From contig CAZLXB010000003.1 of assembly GCA_964563545.1 (NCBI GenBank), positions 1-64,000 of the forward strand: DNA of 64,000 nt. The letters run 5' to 3'. How positions within the stretch are numbered: position 1 is the first letter of the stretch; each line of letters opens with the position of its first letter. The notes beneath the pieces are model-generated. The model saw only the letters and a program-made list of their open reading frames with translations. It was not told the origin of the DNA and made no database searches. Origin of the DNA: Casp-actino8 sp964563545. GTDB lineage: Bacteria; Actinomycetota; Acidimicrobiia; Acidimicrobiales; Ilumatobacteraceae. Positions 1-8,583 of the stretch are shown in pieces. Position numbers and translations under genes: made by a program.

Positions 1-914
1 TCACCGAGGAAGCCGAAGAGAATCGCCGAGAAGAAGATTCCGAGCGGATGGTTGCGTCCGAGTAGCGCGACGGCGATGCCGTTGAAGCCCTGCTGCTCGG
101 CCAAGTTGTTCTGGTAGGCGTGAACATCGCCGAGAAGCGCCCGCATGCCCACGAGCCCGGCCAGCGCGCCCGACAACAACATGGAGATGAGGATCATCCG
201 CTGCGGGTGCACACCGGTCACGCGCGCCGCACCGGGGTTACCGCCCGACGCGCGCAGTCGGAAGCCGAATCGTGTCTTCCACACGATCACCCAGAAGAGG
301 ATCAGAACCGCGATGGCGACGAGCAACATGCCGTTCAGCCGGCGGTCGACGAGATCGGGGAACCACGCCGACTTCGGGAGCTCCTTGGTCTTGACGAGCA
401 CGCTCTCGTTCGGACTCTCGACCCGGAAGAAGTCGTCGAAAGCCCACGCCACGAGGCTGAGGGCGATGAAGTTGAGCATGATCGTCGAGATCACTTCGTT
501 GACGCCGCGCTTCACCTTCAACCAGCCGGCAATGCCGGACCACACGGCACCCGAGGCCATGGCCACCACGAGACACAACGCGATGTGCAGTGGCGCCGGT
601 AGATCCACGGCGGCGCCGACGACGGCAGTGGTGAGAAGCGCCACTCGCATCTGACCCTCGACGCCGATGTTGAACAGGTTCATCTTGAATCCGATGGCCA
701 CGGCGGCGGCCGAGATCATGAGCGGGGTGGCGCGGTTGAGCGATCCCTGGATCACTTTGGTGTCGCCGGCGGCTCCGAACAAGGTCGTGAATGCCTTGAC
801 CGGGTCCTTGCCGGTGACGAGGAGGATGACCGCCGATATCAACAGCGCCACGAAGACCGCGAGCACCGAACTCGCCGCAGTGACGGCGGCGCGTTGCAAT
901 TGCTGACGCTTCAC
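1..914 (-). CDS. BMP-family ABC transporter permease (partial, runs off left edge)
   Basis: Inner-membrane permease of a BMP/PnrA-type ABC importer, a family that takes up nucleosides or related solutes. The reading frame starts GTG at 914 (VKRQQLQRAAV) and stays open to base 1, so the C-terminus is missing. It shows hydrophobic helices and the family-typical stretch KMNLFNIGVEGQM near residues 85-97, as in YufP/NupP-type permeases. The start codon overlaps the stop of the ATPase gene as GTGA, implying translational coupling, and the binding lipoprotein lies further upstream in the same operon. A second permease subunit would be expected beyond the window edge. Substrate is inferred from family and context only. 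Confidence 0.9.
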   Translation of the reverse strand, partial: MKRQQLQRAAVTAASSVLAVFVALLISAVILLVTGKDPVKAFTTLFGAAGDTKVIQGSLNRATPLMISAAAVAIGFKMNLFNIGVEGQMRVALLTTAVVGAAVDLPAPLHIALCLVVAMASGAVWSGIAGWLKVKRGVNEVISTIMLNFIALSLVAWAFDDFFRVESPNESVLVKTKELPKSAWFPDLVDRRLNGMLLVAIAVLILFWVIVWKTRFGFRLRASGGNPGAARVTGVHPQRMILISMLLSGALAGLVGMRALLGDVHAYQNNLAEQQGFNGIAVALLGRNHPLGIFFSAILFGFLG

Positions 915-2461
915 TTGGCGACCCCCTGGACTTCTCCGGTCATGTGCGTGCCGAGGATCTCGGGTGTGGCGCGACCGGGATCGAGTTCGGCCGTGATCCG
1001 ACCGTCGAACATCACGAGGATCCGGTCGGAGAGTCCGATCAGTTCCTCGAGGTCGGCCGAGATCAGGAGCACGCCGAGTCCGGCGTCGCGCGCCGATCTG
1101 AGTTCGTCCCAGATGGCGGCCTGAGCGCCGACGTCCACACCGCGAGTGGGATGGGCGGCGAGAAGGATCTTGGGTGCGGTGCTCATCTCGCGACCCACCA
1201 CGAGCTTTTGCTGGTTGCCACCCGACAATGCGAAGGCGGGAACTTGTTCGCTCGGTGTGCGCACGCCGAAGCGGTCGATGATGCGCCGACTCTCGGCTTC
1301 GGCCCGGCGCCGACTGATGAATGGCCCCGACGACAATTCGGGTTCGTCCTCACGGCCGAGCATGGTGTTCTCCCACAAAGGCGCGTCGAGCAGCAGACCT
1401 TCACGATGGCGGTCGAAGGGGATGTAGGAGAGACCCGAGGTGATGCGCTCACGGGTTTCGGCGCGTGTCAGATCGTGGCCGGCGACGTGAACCGAACCCG
1501 ACACCATCGGCACCAACCCGAGGATCGCCTCACAGAGTTCGAACTGACCGTTGCCCTCCACGCCGGCGATGCCGACGACCTCACCGTCGTGCACCGTGAA
1601 CGAGATCTCTTCGAGCGCGAGTTTGGCCCCCGGTGATGCGCCGGCCACGGCGACATCGTGAACCTCGAGCACGGGGGATGTGCCCACCTGCGAGGTACGA
1701 CCGGCGGGATTGGGAAGGTCGCTTCCCACCATGAGTTCGGCCAGTCCGCGACGGTCGACATCACGCGGGGTCGTGTGGGCCACGGTCATGCCTTGGCGGA
1801 TCACGGTGATTTCGTCGCAGTAGGTGAGGACTTCGTCGAGTTTGTGGGAGATGAAGATCACGGTGCGGCCCTCGCTCACGAGACGCTTCAGCGTGGCGAA
1901 GAGTTCTTCCACTTCCTGGGGGACGAGGACCGCGGTCGGTTCGTCGAGGATCAGGATCTTGGCCCCGCGATACAGAACCTTCAGGATCTCCACTCGCTGG
2001 CGCTGACCGACCCCGAGGCTCGCGACCGGGGCGTCGAGATCGAAGTCGACGTTCAGTGAGCCCATCAGGACACGGATGTCACTTCGGGCCTGGTCGAGTC
2101 GCAGGCGCCCCCGTGATCCGACGGGTTCGTTGCCGAGGATCACGTTCTCGAGAATCGTGAAGTTGTCGGCGAGTTTGAAGTGCTGGTGGACCATACCGAT
2201 GCCGACGGCGATGGCATCGGTGGGCGAACGGAAAGTGACGTCACGACCGTCGACTCGGATCGTGCCTTCGTCGGGCTGATGCATGCCGTACAACGTCTTC
2301 ATGAGGGTCGACTTGCCGGCCCCGTTCTCGCCCACGATCGCGTGAATGGTCCCGGACCTCACGCGGAGATCGACGTCTTTGTTGGCGATGACGCCGGGGA
2401 AGGTCTTGGTGATGCCCGAGAGCTGGACGGCGAGAGCGCCCCCTTCAGTTGTGGTGCTCAT
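911..2461 (-). CDS. BMP-type ABC importer ATPase with two fused nucleotide-binding domains
   Basis: A 516-residue cytoplasmic ATPase that powers the BMP importer. Like RbsA/MglA/YufO proteins it has two ABC domains. The first is canonical: Walker A GENGAGKST near residue 45, signature-like SLGVGQRQ, Walker B LILDEPTAVL. The second is degenerate at Walker A (GVEGNGQ) but keeps the signature LSGGNQQK and an HPTRGVD segment, which is normal for the family. I chose ATG 2461 because it sits just behind a GGAGGGG ribosome site; an upstream in-frame GTG at 2473 falls before that site. It follows the lipoprotein gene and overlaps the permease start. Confidence 0.93.
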   Translation of the reverse strand: MSTTTEGGALAVQLSGITKTFPGVIANKDVDLRVRSGTIHAIVGENGAGKSTLMKTLYGMHQPDEGTIRVDGRDVTFRSPTDAIAVGIGMVHQHFKLADNFTILENVILGNEPVGSRGRLRLDQARSDIRVLMGSLNVDFDLDAPVASLGVGQRQRVEILKVLYRGAKILILDEPTAVLVPQEVEELFATLKRLVSEGRTVIFISHKLDEVLTYCDEITVIRQGMTVAHTTPRDVDRRGLAELMVGSDLPNPAGRTSQVGTSPVLEVHDVAVAGASPGAKLALEEISFTVHDGEVVGIAGVEGNGQFELCEAILGLVPMVSGSVHVAGHDLTRAETRERITSGLSYIPFDRHREGLLLDAPLWENTMLGREDEPELSSGPFISRRRAEAESRRIIDRFGVRTPSEQVPAFALSGGNQQKLVVGREMSTAPKILLAAHPTRGVDVGAQAAIWDELRSARDAGLGVLLISADLEELIGLSDRILVMFDGRITAELDPGRATPEILGTHMTGEVQGVAK

Positions 2462-2489
2462 CGTCCCCTCCACCCCGACCGTTTATAGC

Positions 2490-2521
2490 AGAGAGCCCGG
2501 GTCCGAGGACCCGGGCTCTCT
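2490..2521. terminator. Perfect 14-bp stem, 4-base loop between binding protein and ATPase genes
   Basis: AGAGAGCCCGGGTC pairs perfectly with GACCCGGGCTCTCT around a CGAG loop. It lies about 40 bases downstream of the lipoprotein stop. No T-run follows on the minus strand, so it may act as a partial terminator or a 3'-end stabiliser that gives more binding protein than ATPase. A TATAAA-like hexamer directly after it could be an internal promoter for the ATPase. Confidence 0.7.
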
Positions 2522-2558
2522 CGACGCTCCTCGCGGAGAGTCAATGTCCGATCAGAGA

Positions 2559-3611
2559 TCAGGGAGCGGTCGGAACTTCGATCTCTCCGGCCACGATCTT
2601 GGCCTTGATCTCGTCGAGCTGCGACGCGATGTCGTCGACGTATCCACCCGAGGTGGCGTAGCCCACACCGTCGTTGCTGAGGTCGAACACCTTGATGCCG
2701 CCCTCGGTATCACCTTCACAAGCGGCCCTCATCGTCTCGAACACGGCGACGTCGACTCGCTTCAGCATGGAGGTGAGGATGTGCGCCTTGGCGTCCTCGC
2801 TGCCAGCCGTGAGGTACTGGTCGCTGTCGACACCGATGGCCCACTTGCCAGCCTCGACGGCCGCCTCGATGGTGCCGGCGCCCGAACCGCCAGCGGCGGT
2901 GTAGACGATGTCGGCGCCCTCGGCGTACCAGCCCGCGGCGATTTCCTTCGCACCGGCGACGTTGCCCCATGCGGAGTTGTCACCTGCCGGTCCGAGGTAC
3001 TTCACGTTCACGGTGATGTCGGGGTTGATGTACTTGGCGCCCGCGGTGTAGCCGGCCTCGAACTTCTTGATGAGGTCGATCTCCTGACCACCGATGAAGC
3101 CGATGACACCCGACTCGCTCTTCAGAGCAGCGGCGGCACCGACGAGGAACGAACCCTGCTCTTCGGCGAACACGAGGCTGCGCACGTTCGGAGCCTCGAC
3201 GACCGAGTCGACGATGCCGAAAGTGACCTCGGGGTTGGCGGCCGCGATCTCACCCATCGGGTCGGTGAACATGAAGCCCACACCGACGATCACACCAGCG
3301 CCGTCACCGGCGAGTAGTTCGAGGTTGGCCTTGCGGTCTTCATCGACCGTGGCCTCGAGTTCCTTGACTTCGATGCCGAGTTCGGATGTGGCGCGCTCGC
3401 CACCGACGGCGGCCGAGTCGTTGAAGGTGCCGTCGCCGCGACCACCGGTGTCGAAGGCGATACCTCCGACGAGTTCGCAGCCACCCTCGGCGGGTGCCTC
3501 GGAAGCGGCCGGAGCCTCGGTGCTCGACGAATCATCGTCGCCACCACAAGCTGCGGCGAAAAGCCCGAGAGCAGCCAGCGGCGCGAGCAGCAGGCGTGTT
3601 TTCTTCTTCAT
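2559..3611 (-). CDS. BMP-family substrate-binding lipoprotein
   Basis: A 350-residue extracytoplasmic binding lipoprotein (BmpA/Med/PnrA family) that presents solute to the importer encoded downstream. It starts with a lipoprotein signal (KKK, hydrophobic stretch, lipobox FAAAC with Cys22 as lipidation site), then an acidic and serine-rich tether (GGDDDSSSTEAPAAS). The mature domain has the family hallmarks FDTGGRGDGTFNDSA near residue 52 and YTAAGGSGAGTIEA. AGGGGAGGA precedes the ATG by about 10 bases. PnrA-type members bind purine nucleosides; that substrate is likely here but unproven. Confidence 0.93.
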   Translation of the reverse strand: MKKKTRLLLAPLAALGLFAAACGGDDDSSSTEAPAASEAPAEGGCELVGGIAFDTGGRGDGTFNDSAAVGGERATSELGIEVKELEATVDEDRKANLELLAGDGAGVIVGVGFMFTDPMGEIAAANPEVTFGIVDSVVEAPNVRSLVFAEEQGSFLVGAAAALKSESGVIGFIGGQEIDLIKKFEAGYTAGAKYINPDITVNVKYLGPAGDNSAWGNVAGAKEIAAGWYAEGADIVYTAAGGSGAGTIEAAVEAGKWAIGVDSDQYLTAGSEDAKAHILTSMLKRVDVAVFETMRAACEGDTEGGIKVFDLSNDGVGYATSGGYVDDIASQLDEIKAKIVAGEIEVPTAP

Positions 3612-3671
3612 GTGTTTGATTTCCTCCCCTAGAACGCCCAGCGGAGGTGCCGGGCGATTTGGTTGCAGGAA

Positions 3672-3677
3672 ACCTTA
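3672..3677 (-). promoter_or_regulatory. Possible -10 hexamer for the BMP operon
   Basis: TAAGGT on the minus strand, in the 78-base gap between the enoyl-CoA hydratase stop and the lipoprotein start. It would give a leader of about 50 bases carrying the AGGGGAGGA ribosome site. No convincing -35 seen. Confidence 0.35.
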
Positions 3678-3689
3678 CACCGGTGCCGT

Positions 3690-4472
3690 TTACTGCTTCC
3701 GACCGCGCTCTTGGATCTTTGCCCTGCGCTCGGCCACTTTTTCCGGAGAGAAACTATTGCGCCGCCACTCGGCCCCGTCTCGAGCTTCGATGCTCCAGCC
3801 CGCGACATCGGCGTGGATGTCGCGGTACGTACGTCGGATCTGACGAACTCCGGGTTGATCGTTGCCGATGATGTCGAGGGCGATCCGGCGCGTGAATGGC
3901 ATGAGTTCGGCGTGCGGGACCACGTGGTTCACGAGTCCGCGCGCCAGCGCCTCGTCGGCGAGCATGAAGTTCCCGGTGAAACTCATCTCGCGTGCCCGAC
4001 GCACTCCGACGGCTTGTGGGAGCAGCACGGTGAGGCCCCAGCCCGGCATCACACCGACCCGAGCGTGCGTATCACCGAACTTCGCGTGCTCGGATGCGAT
4101 CAGGAAGTCGCAGTTGAGCGCGAGTTCGAAACCGCCGGTGATCGCCACACCGTTGACCGCGCCGATGAGCGGTTTGTCGAGTTTCGGAAACGGACCGCGA
4201 ACTCCGTCGGCGTTCGGACGTCCGTCGGCCCCCGAACCCGAACCGAGATTCCCAGCCGTCGAACCGAGTTCCTTCAGATCGAGTCCGGCGCAGAACGCCG
4301 GGTCGGTGCCGGTGAGGATCACCACGTGGACGTCGTCGCGCTCGTCGGCCTCCCGCATGCGTTGCGGAAGAAGACGAAGCACTTCGGACGACAACGCGTT
4401 GCGCGCCTCGGCGCGATTCAGGGTGATGGTCGCGATGCCCTCGCTCACCTCGAAGAGAACTACGTCGGACAT
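3690..4472 (-). CDS. Enoyl-CoA hydratase/isomerase family protein
   Basis: A 260-residue crotonase-fold protein acting on a CoA thioester. The oxyanion-hole segment AFCAGLDLKEL (near residue 61) and GAVNGVAITGGFELAL (near 112) are typical. At the first catalytic glutamate position of classical hydratases (E in PEILLGT of rat ECH) it has THARVGVMPGWG, so that Glu is replaced by His; the second Glu is kept in RAREM. The same THARVG-PGWG pattern occurs in a mycobacterial EchA subgroup, as I recall. It may therefore not be a simple hydratase. Third gene of the Nudix-unknown-crotonase run, with GAGGAG ahead of the ATG. Confidence 0.85.
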   Translation of the reverse strand: MSDVVLFEVSEGIATITLNRAEARNALSSEVLRLLPQRMREADERDDVHVVILTGTDPAFCAGLDLKELGSTAGNLGSGSGADGRPNADGVRGPFPKLDKPLIGAVNGVAITGGFELALNCDFLIASEHAKFGDTHARVGVMPGWGLTVLLPQAVGVRRAREMSFTGNFMLADEALARGLVNHVVPHAELMPFTRRIALDIIGNDQPGVRQIRRTYRDIHADVAGWSIEARDGAEWRRNSFSPEKVAERRAKIQERGRKQ

Positions 4473-4491
4473 GGGAACTCCTCGGATCGAT

Positions 4492-5097
4492 TCAGTCGTC
4501 GGTCTCGGCCGGTAGGAACGCGTACTTCACGTCGCCGAGTTTCACGAGCATGGCGGCGATCCAGCCTCCGAGCGCGCCGAAGTGTTCGTCGAGCAGCGAG
4601 TTGGCACCGTCGGCGAGCGAGGAATCGGCGAGTTCGTACAGGCCTTCGTAGGTGGCTTCCACCGCGTATTCGGCCGGGCTTTCATCGTCGAGGTACGTCG
4701 CTTCCACGGTGAGACCGGCGCGTTCGAGACGGCCGTCGCCGATCATCGGACTCAGTGTCGGGAGGATGCGACGCACGGCATCGAGTTCGGGAGCATCGCT
4801 GATGCGTTGGATACGGAGCACGATCTCCATCTCGATGGCCGGTTGTTCGTCGACCGATTCCTCCACGTACCAACGGCGGTACGCGGTCTGGCTCCAAGAC
4901 GGCCAGTCGAAGGTGATGTGAGCGACCACACGGGGCGGTAACCCCTCACCGGGCAGTCCGTAACTCGTCTCCCACGTGATGTCGCCGAGCAACACGTCGA
5001 CTTGGAAGTGCTCCTCGAAGGCCTGCCGCTCGAGGAACGCGCGCTCGAAGGCATCGCGCAGTGCGCTGATGACATCGGTGAAGACGTGATCGAGCAT
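4492..5097 (-). CDS. Conserved-looking protein of unknown function
   Basis: A 201-residue soluble, acidic protein I do not recognise. It is rich in Asp/Glu with aromatic patches (ITFDWPSWSQTAYRRWY near residue 81), has no signal peptide or membrane helix, and ends PAETDD. It sits 11 bases after the Nudix stop and 19 bases before the crotonase start, so it is probably co-transcribed with both. A TAGCGT hexamer that includes the Nudix stop codon ends 8 bases before the ATG and could also give it a leaderless transcript. Codon use matches its neighbours. Confidence 0.7.
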   Translation of the reverse strand: MLDHVFTDVISALRDAFERAFLERQAFEEHFQVDVLLGDITWETSYGLPGEGLPPRVVAHITFDWPSWSQTAYRRWYVEESVDEQPAIEMEIVLRIQRISDAPELDAVRRILPTLSPMIGDGRLERAGLTVEATYLDDESPAEYAVEATYEGLYELADSSLADGANSLLDEHFGALGGWIAAMLVKLGDVKYAFLPAETDD

Positions 5098-5108
5098 CGC
5101 CGATCACG

Positions 5109-5777
5109 CTACAACTGGCGGACGTAGGTCCAGGTCGGCCCGCCGAGTCCGTCGGGCATCACCAGACGGTTGCGCGGACCGGGCGCGTCGGCATCGCCCG
5201 ATTCGTATCCCGAGTCACCGTGCCACAGGAGGACGGCTGTCCCATCGACGGACTTGGCCGGACGCGTCACGTAGGCCGGTGGCGTGGACGGTCCTTGCCA
5301 GACCGTTTTCGGATCACCGGCTTCGTGGATCTCGTGAAGGGTCACGATGGTCGGTGGGGCCATGGGAAGTCCGGCGCCCAGGGCGTCATCGGGAGTGATC
5401 CAGCGATGATCGACGATCTCGTGATTGTCGATGACGACGTCCTGTCCCGACCACGGCGCGACGAAGAACCATGTGGTGAAGCGAACCGGGGCCACGGTCG
5501 GCGGCGTCCAGTGACTCCAGGTCACCAACGACTCGGGTGCCACATCGAGGCCCACTTCTTCGCGCGCTTCGCGCACGGCGGCCGATGCGGCGCGTTCGAG
5601 ATCGGTCGAACCGTGATCGGTGGTGTCGACGCGCCCACCCGGGAACACCCACATGCCGGCGAAGGCACCCACCTCGCTGCGGCGAAGGAGCAACACTTCG
5701 AGACCACACGGCGATGCGTCAGCCGGTCGGGCCACCACGACCGTGGCGGCCGGACGGCTCTTCGGGTCGTCGCTCAC
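5109..5777 (-). CDS. Nudix hydrolase
   Basis: A 222-residue Nudix pyrophosphohydrolase, likely of the NUDT7/19-like type that acts on CoA derivatives, given the neighbouring acyl-CoA genes (inference). The Nudix box is present as GGRVD, then after an insertion, REAREEVGLDV, with the catalytic RExxEE glutamates intact. It has a long N-terminal beta segment (ATVVVARPADASP) and a C-terminal extension ending TWTYVRQL. The open frame extends far upstream across the opposite-strand gene, but GTG 5777 (VSDDPKSRP) is the credible start: it is preceded at 7 bases by TACAGT. Confidence 0.85.
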   Translation of the reverse strand: MSDDPKSRPAATVVVARPADASPCGLEVLLLRRSEVGAFAGMWVFPGGRVDTTDHGSTDLERAASAAVREAREEVGLDVAPESLVTWSHWTPPTVAPVRFTTWFFVAPWSGQDVVIDNHEIVDHRWITPDDALGAGLPMAPPTIVTLHEIHEAGDPKTVWQGPSTPPAYVTRPAKSVDGTAVLLWHGDSGYESGDADAPGPRNRLVMPDGLGGPTWTYVRQL

Positions 5778-5784
5778 CGGCGGG

Positions 5785-5790
5785 ACTGTA
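5785..5790 (-). promoter_or_regulatory. Leaderless -10 hexamer TACAGT
   Basis: Seven bases before the Nudix GTG at 5777. Confidence 0.6.
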
Positions 5791-5822
5791 GGCGCACGAA
5801 GGGTCCGTGCGAGACTTGGCGA

Positions 5823-6587
5823 GTGACCGACTCCCTCGTGCTCCTCGACCGCGCCGACGGCGTGGCCACCATCACCCTCAACAATCCCGCCGAGCGAAAC
5901 ACGTTGACCGCCCCGATGGTCGCCGAGATCACGGCGGCCATGGACGACATCGAGGCCGATACCTCGATCGGCGCCATCGTCGTGACCGGGACCGCGCCGG
6001 CGTTCTGCGCGGGGGCCAACCTCGGCAATCTCCAGCAGAGTTCGGCCGAGAGCCTGGGCAACATCTACGAGGGTTTCCTGCGCATCGCGCGCAGTGAGTT
6101 GCCGACGCTTGCTGCGGTGAACGGTGCCGCCGTGGGCGCCGGTATGAATCTCGCGCTCGGGTGCGACGTGCGACTGGCGGCGCGTCGCGCGAAGTTCGAT
6201 ACGCGCTTCCTGCAGATCGGAATCCATCCTGGTGGCGGACACACGTGGATGCTGCGTCGGATCACCGGTCCTCAGACCACGATGGCCACGGTGCTTTTCG
6301 GTGAGATCCTCGACGGTGAAGAAGCCGAGCGCCTCGGACTCGTGCACAAGTGCGTGGACGACGATCAGCTCATGGCCGTGGCCCACGAGATGGCCGCCCG
6401 AGCGGCTTCGGCACCGCGTGATCTGCTCATCGAGACGAAAAAGACCATCAAAGCGGTGGCCGACATCTCGGTGCACGAGGAAGCCGTGGCCCGCGAACTC
6501 ACGCCTCAACTCTGGAGCACCCGCCAGCCCTGGTTCGCCGAGCGCATCGCCGCCCTGCAGGCCAAGATCTCCGGCAAGTCCAAATAG
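5823..6587 (+). CDS. Enoyl-CoA hydratase/isomerase family protein
   Basis: A 254-residue crotonase. It has the N-terminal VATITLNNPAERNTL, the oxyanion-hole motif AFCAGANLGNL near residue 59 and NGAAVGAGMNLALGCDVRL near 99. At the catalytic region it reads FLQIGIHPGGGHTWML, again without the classical first Glu, so the exact reaction is open. The start GTG 5823 leaves only 45 bases to the divergent Nudix gene. Unlike many neighbours, its upstream region has no clear TAnnnT box. It ends with a basic ISGKSK tail. Confidence 0.85.
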   Translation: MTDSLVLLDRADGVATITLNNPAERNTLTAPMVAEITAAMDDIEADTSIGAIVVTGTAPAFCAGANLGNLQQSSAESLGNIYEGFLRIARSELPTLAAVNGAAVGAGMNLALGCDVRLAARRAKFDTRFLQIGIHPGGGHTWMLRRITGPQTTMATVLFGEILDGEEAERLGLVHKCVDDDQLMAVAHEMAARAASAPRDLLIETKKTIKAVADISVHEEAVARELTPQLWSTRQPWFAERIAALQAKISGKSK

Positions 6588-6703
6588 ACCGGCGGTCGAT
6601 CCCCGCTCGGGACTTTCGTCCCGTAAGTCGCGCTTGATTTCTCGGCTCGGAGGAGTACGTTCCGAGCAAGGGGAGTTCAACGGAACCTGTGAAAGGGGGA
6701 CCG

Positions 6704-7024
6704 ATGAGCAAGCGCCATCGAACCGACGAGGCGGTACCGCTTCCGAGGGCCGAACTGCGGGCCCACGCGCACAACGAGCGACATCGAGTGCGTAGCGAGT
6801 TGCACGAACTCGCCGATCTCGTGAGCCACGGTGTGGAGGCCGACGACGTGGTCGATCCCGGTGCCGAGTGGAAGCCGAGCCATCATCACGATGCCGCTCG
6901 TGCGCTCAAGAAACTCGACGGGCATCGGAATCAGCGTCACTGGAAGGTCAAGGAATGGAAGCGGCGTACGATCGTGCGGCGTCGCAAGAACGCGGCGTAT
7001 CGACGTTTGGCCGAATCGGCCTGA
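6704..7024 (+). CDS. Small basic, histidine-rich protein of unknown function
   Basis: A 106-residue protein with an unusual composition: many Arg, Lys and His, including KPSHHHDAARALKKLDGHRN near residue 58 and a strongly basic C-terminal helix with WKVKEWKRRTIVRRRKN. No signal peptide or membrane segment. It could bind nucleic acid or metal, but nothing identifies it. ATG 6704 is preceded by an AAAGGGGGA ribosome site; an in-frame GTG at 6689 is less likely. Its stop codon abuts that of the convergent acetyltransferase (TGATCA). Confidence 0.65.
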   Translation: MSKRHRTDEAVPLPRAELRAHAHNERHRVRSELHELADLVSHGVEADDVVDPGAEWKPSHHHDAARALKKLDGHRNQRHWKVKEWKRRTIVRRRKNAAYRRLAESA

Positions 7025-7663
7025 TCAGAGCCACTCGTCGGCGAAATCGTCGGCGCGTTCCTGCCATTCTTCGGCGGTGATGCCGTAGCGGACGTGGTCT
7101 TCCCACACGCCGTTGATCTCGAGGAAGCGCAGGGCGGTACCTTCCTCGCGGATGCGGAGTTTCTCCATCACCCGATGACTGTTCTGATTGCGTGGGATGA
7201 TGCATATCTCCACGCGATGCAAGCCGAGCTGTTCGAACGCATAGCGGAACAACACGACGACAGCCTCGGCGACGTAGCCGCGACCCGCCTTGGCTTCGTC
7301 GATCCAGTATCCGATGGTTCCGCACTGCAGCGCTCCGCGCACGACGTTGTTGAGGTTGACCTCACCGGCGAGTTGGTTGTCGACGAACAGGCCGAACGAG
7401 TACCCGGATCCGGACTGGCGGTCGCGGTCGCGCATGTTGCAGCGAGCAGTAAAAGCGTCGCGATCGACGGAAGGATCGGGGGAGAACGATGTCTTCAGCG
7501 GCTCCCACACGGTGAGCCAGTCGTGGTTGCGACGACGGATCTCCGACCAGGCCGCGAAGTCGGGGGCGACGAGTGGGCGCAGCATCACCCGTCGGCCATA
7601 GAGCCGGAGCGGGTGGGGCCGAGAGGGATGTCCCTCGGCCGTGCTGGACGACTTGGTCACCAT
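7025..7663 (-). CDS. GNAT-family N-acetyltransferase (RimJ/RimL-like)
   Basis: A 212-residue acetyl-CoA-dependent transferase. N-terminal LRPLVAPDFAAWSEIRRRN and the core GTIGYWIDEAKAGRGYVAEA (acetyl-CoA pyrophosphate loop, near residue 122) followed by LHRVEICIIPRNQNSHRVME are typical of RimJ/RimL-like ribosomal-protein acetyltransferases; the true substrate is not predictable. Its ATG (7663) lies inside the last codons of ppx, a 7-base overlap, so it is the last gene of the mocA-coxG-DUF501-ppx chain. Confidence 0.88.
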   Translation of the reverse strand: MVTKSSSTAEGHPSRPHPLRLYGRRVMLRPLVAPDFAAWSEIRRRNHDWLTVWEPLKTSFSPDPSVDRDAFTARCNMRDRDRQSGSGYSFGLFVDNQLAGEVNLNNVVRGALQCGTIGYWIDEAKAGRGYVAEAVVVLFRYAFEQLGLHRVEICIIPRNQNSHRVMEKLRIREEGTALRFLEINGVWEDHVRYGITAEEWQERADDFADEWL

Positions 7664-8583
7664 GACCCCCGAAGTTCAGCACAGATCCCGTCGAGGATGT
7701 TCTGCGCGGAGACCGTGACGTGCGGCGCGTCCCAACGCCGCATGAGGGCCACGAGCACACAAAGTCCGCCCACGATCACATCGGCGCGGTCGCGCGGAAG
7801 GCCCGGGTTGTGCACTCGGTCGGCGAATGGTTCGGTGGCGAGAGTCCGGAAAACGTCCTCGACGGCGGCGCGAGACAGGTTCATGCCGTGCAAGGCCAAA
7901 GGGTCGAAAGTCGGCTGGCCGACCTCCACCGCGGCGACGGTCACGATCGTGCCGGCGGTGCCGATGAAGTGGCGGGCGTTGGCGAATTCGGGATGGTCGC
8001 GGAGAACGTCGTCCACGAGGTCGTGGGTGTCGCCGATGGCGTTCACGAGTTCTTCCGGGCGGGGCGGATCGGATACCAGGTGGCGTTCGGTCAGTCGAAC
8101 CGCGCCCACGTCGATGCTGCACGCCGTAACCATCGAGACGGAGCCGCTGGTTCGCCGACCGAGCACGAGTTCGGTCGAGCCACCACCGATGTCGATGACG
8201 AGATGGTCGCCTTCGGGGAGATCGAGCCCGCGAGTGGCGCCGAGATACGAGAGCCGACCCTCCTCGGCGCCCGACAAGAGTTCGAGTTCGATCTGCAAGG
8301 CGTCGCGAACGAGAGCGGCGAATTCATCGCGGTCGGCCGCATCGCGCACGGCACTCGTGCCGGTCACGCGAGCGGTTTCGACTCGGTGCCGATCGAGGAG
8401 TCGTCGGTAGTCTTGTAGGCAGCCGACCGTGCGAAGGACCGCCGCGTGATCGAGGCGCCCATTGGCGTCGACGCCGCGACCGAGTCGCGTGACCGTCACG
8501 ACTCGTTCGAGTGTCGTGCCGTCGGCGTCGACGATGAGGAGGTTGGTGGAGTTGGTGCCGATGTCGATGGCGCCGACGTTCAT
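7657..8583 (-). CDS. ppx: Ppx/GppA-type exopolyphosphatase
   Basis: A 308-residue member of the ASKHA phosphatase superfamily, hydrolysing polyphosphate or (p)ppGpp. The N-terminal phosphate-binding loop AIDIGTNSTNLLIVDADG and a second glycine-rich loop VIDIGGGSTELVLG near residue 125 are intact; a catalytic-type Glu follows in the GAEEGRLSY segment. At about 310 residues it is the short two-domain form common in Actinobacteria. ATG 8583 overlaps the DUF501 stop as ATGA. Pairing with DUF501 is widespread in actinobacteria. Confidence 0.92.
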   Translation of the reverse strand: MNVGAIDIGTNSTNLLIVDADGTTLERVVTVTRLGRGVDANGRLDHAAVLRTVGCLQDYRRLLDRHRVETARVTGTSAVRDAADRDEFAALVRDALQIELELLSGAEEGRLSYLGATRGLDLPEGDHLVIDIGGGSTELVLGRRTSGSVSMVTACSIDVGAVRLTERHLVSDPPRPEELVNAIGDTHDLVDDVLRDHPEFANARHFIGTAGTIVTVAAVEVGQPTFDPLALHGMNLSRAAVEDVFRTLATEPFADRVHNPGLPRDRADVIVGGLCVLVALMRRWDAPHVTVSAQNILDGICAELRGSW

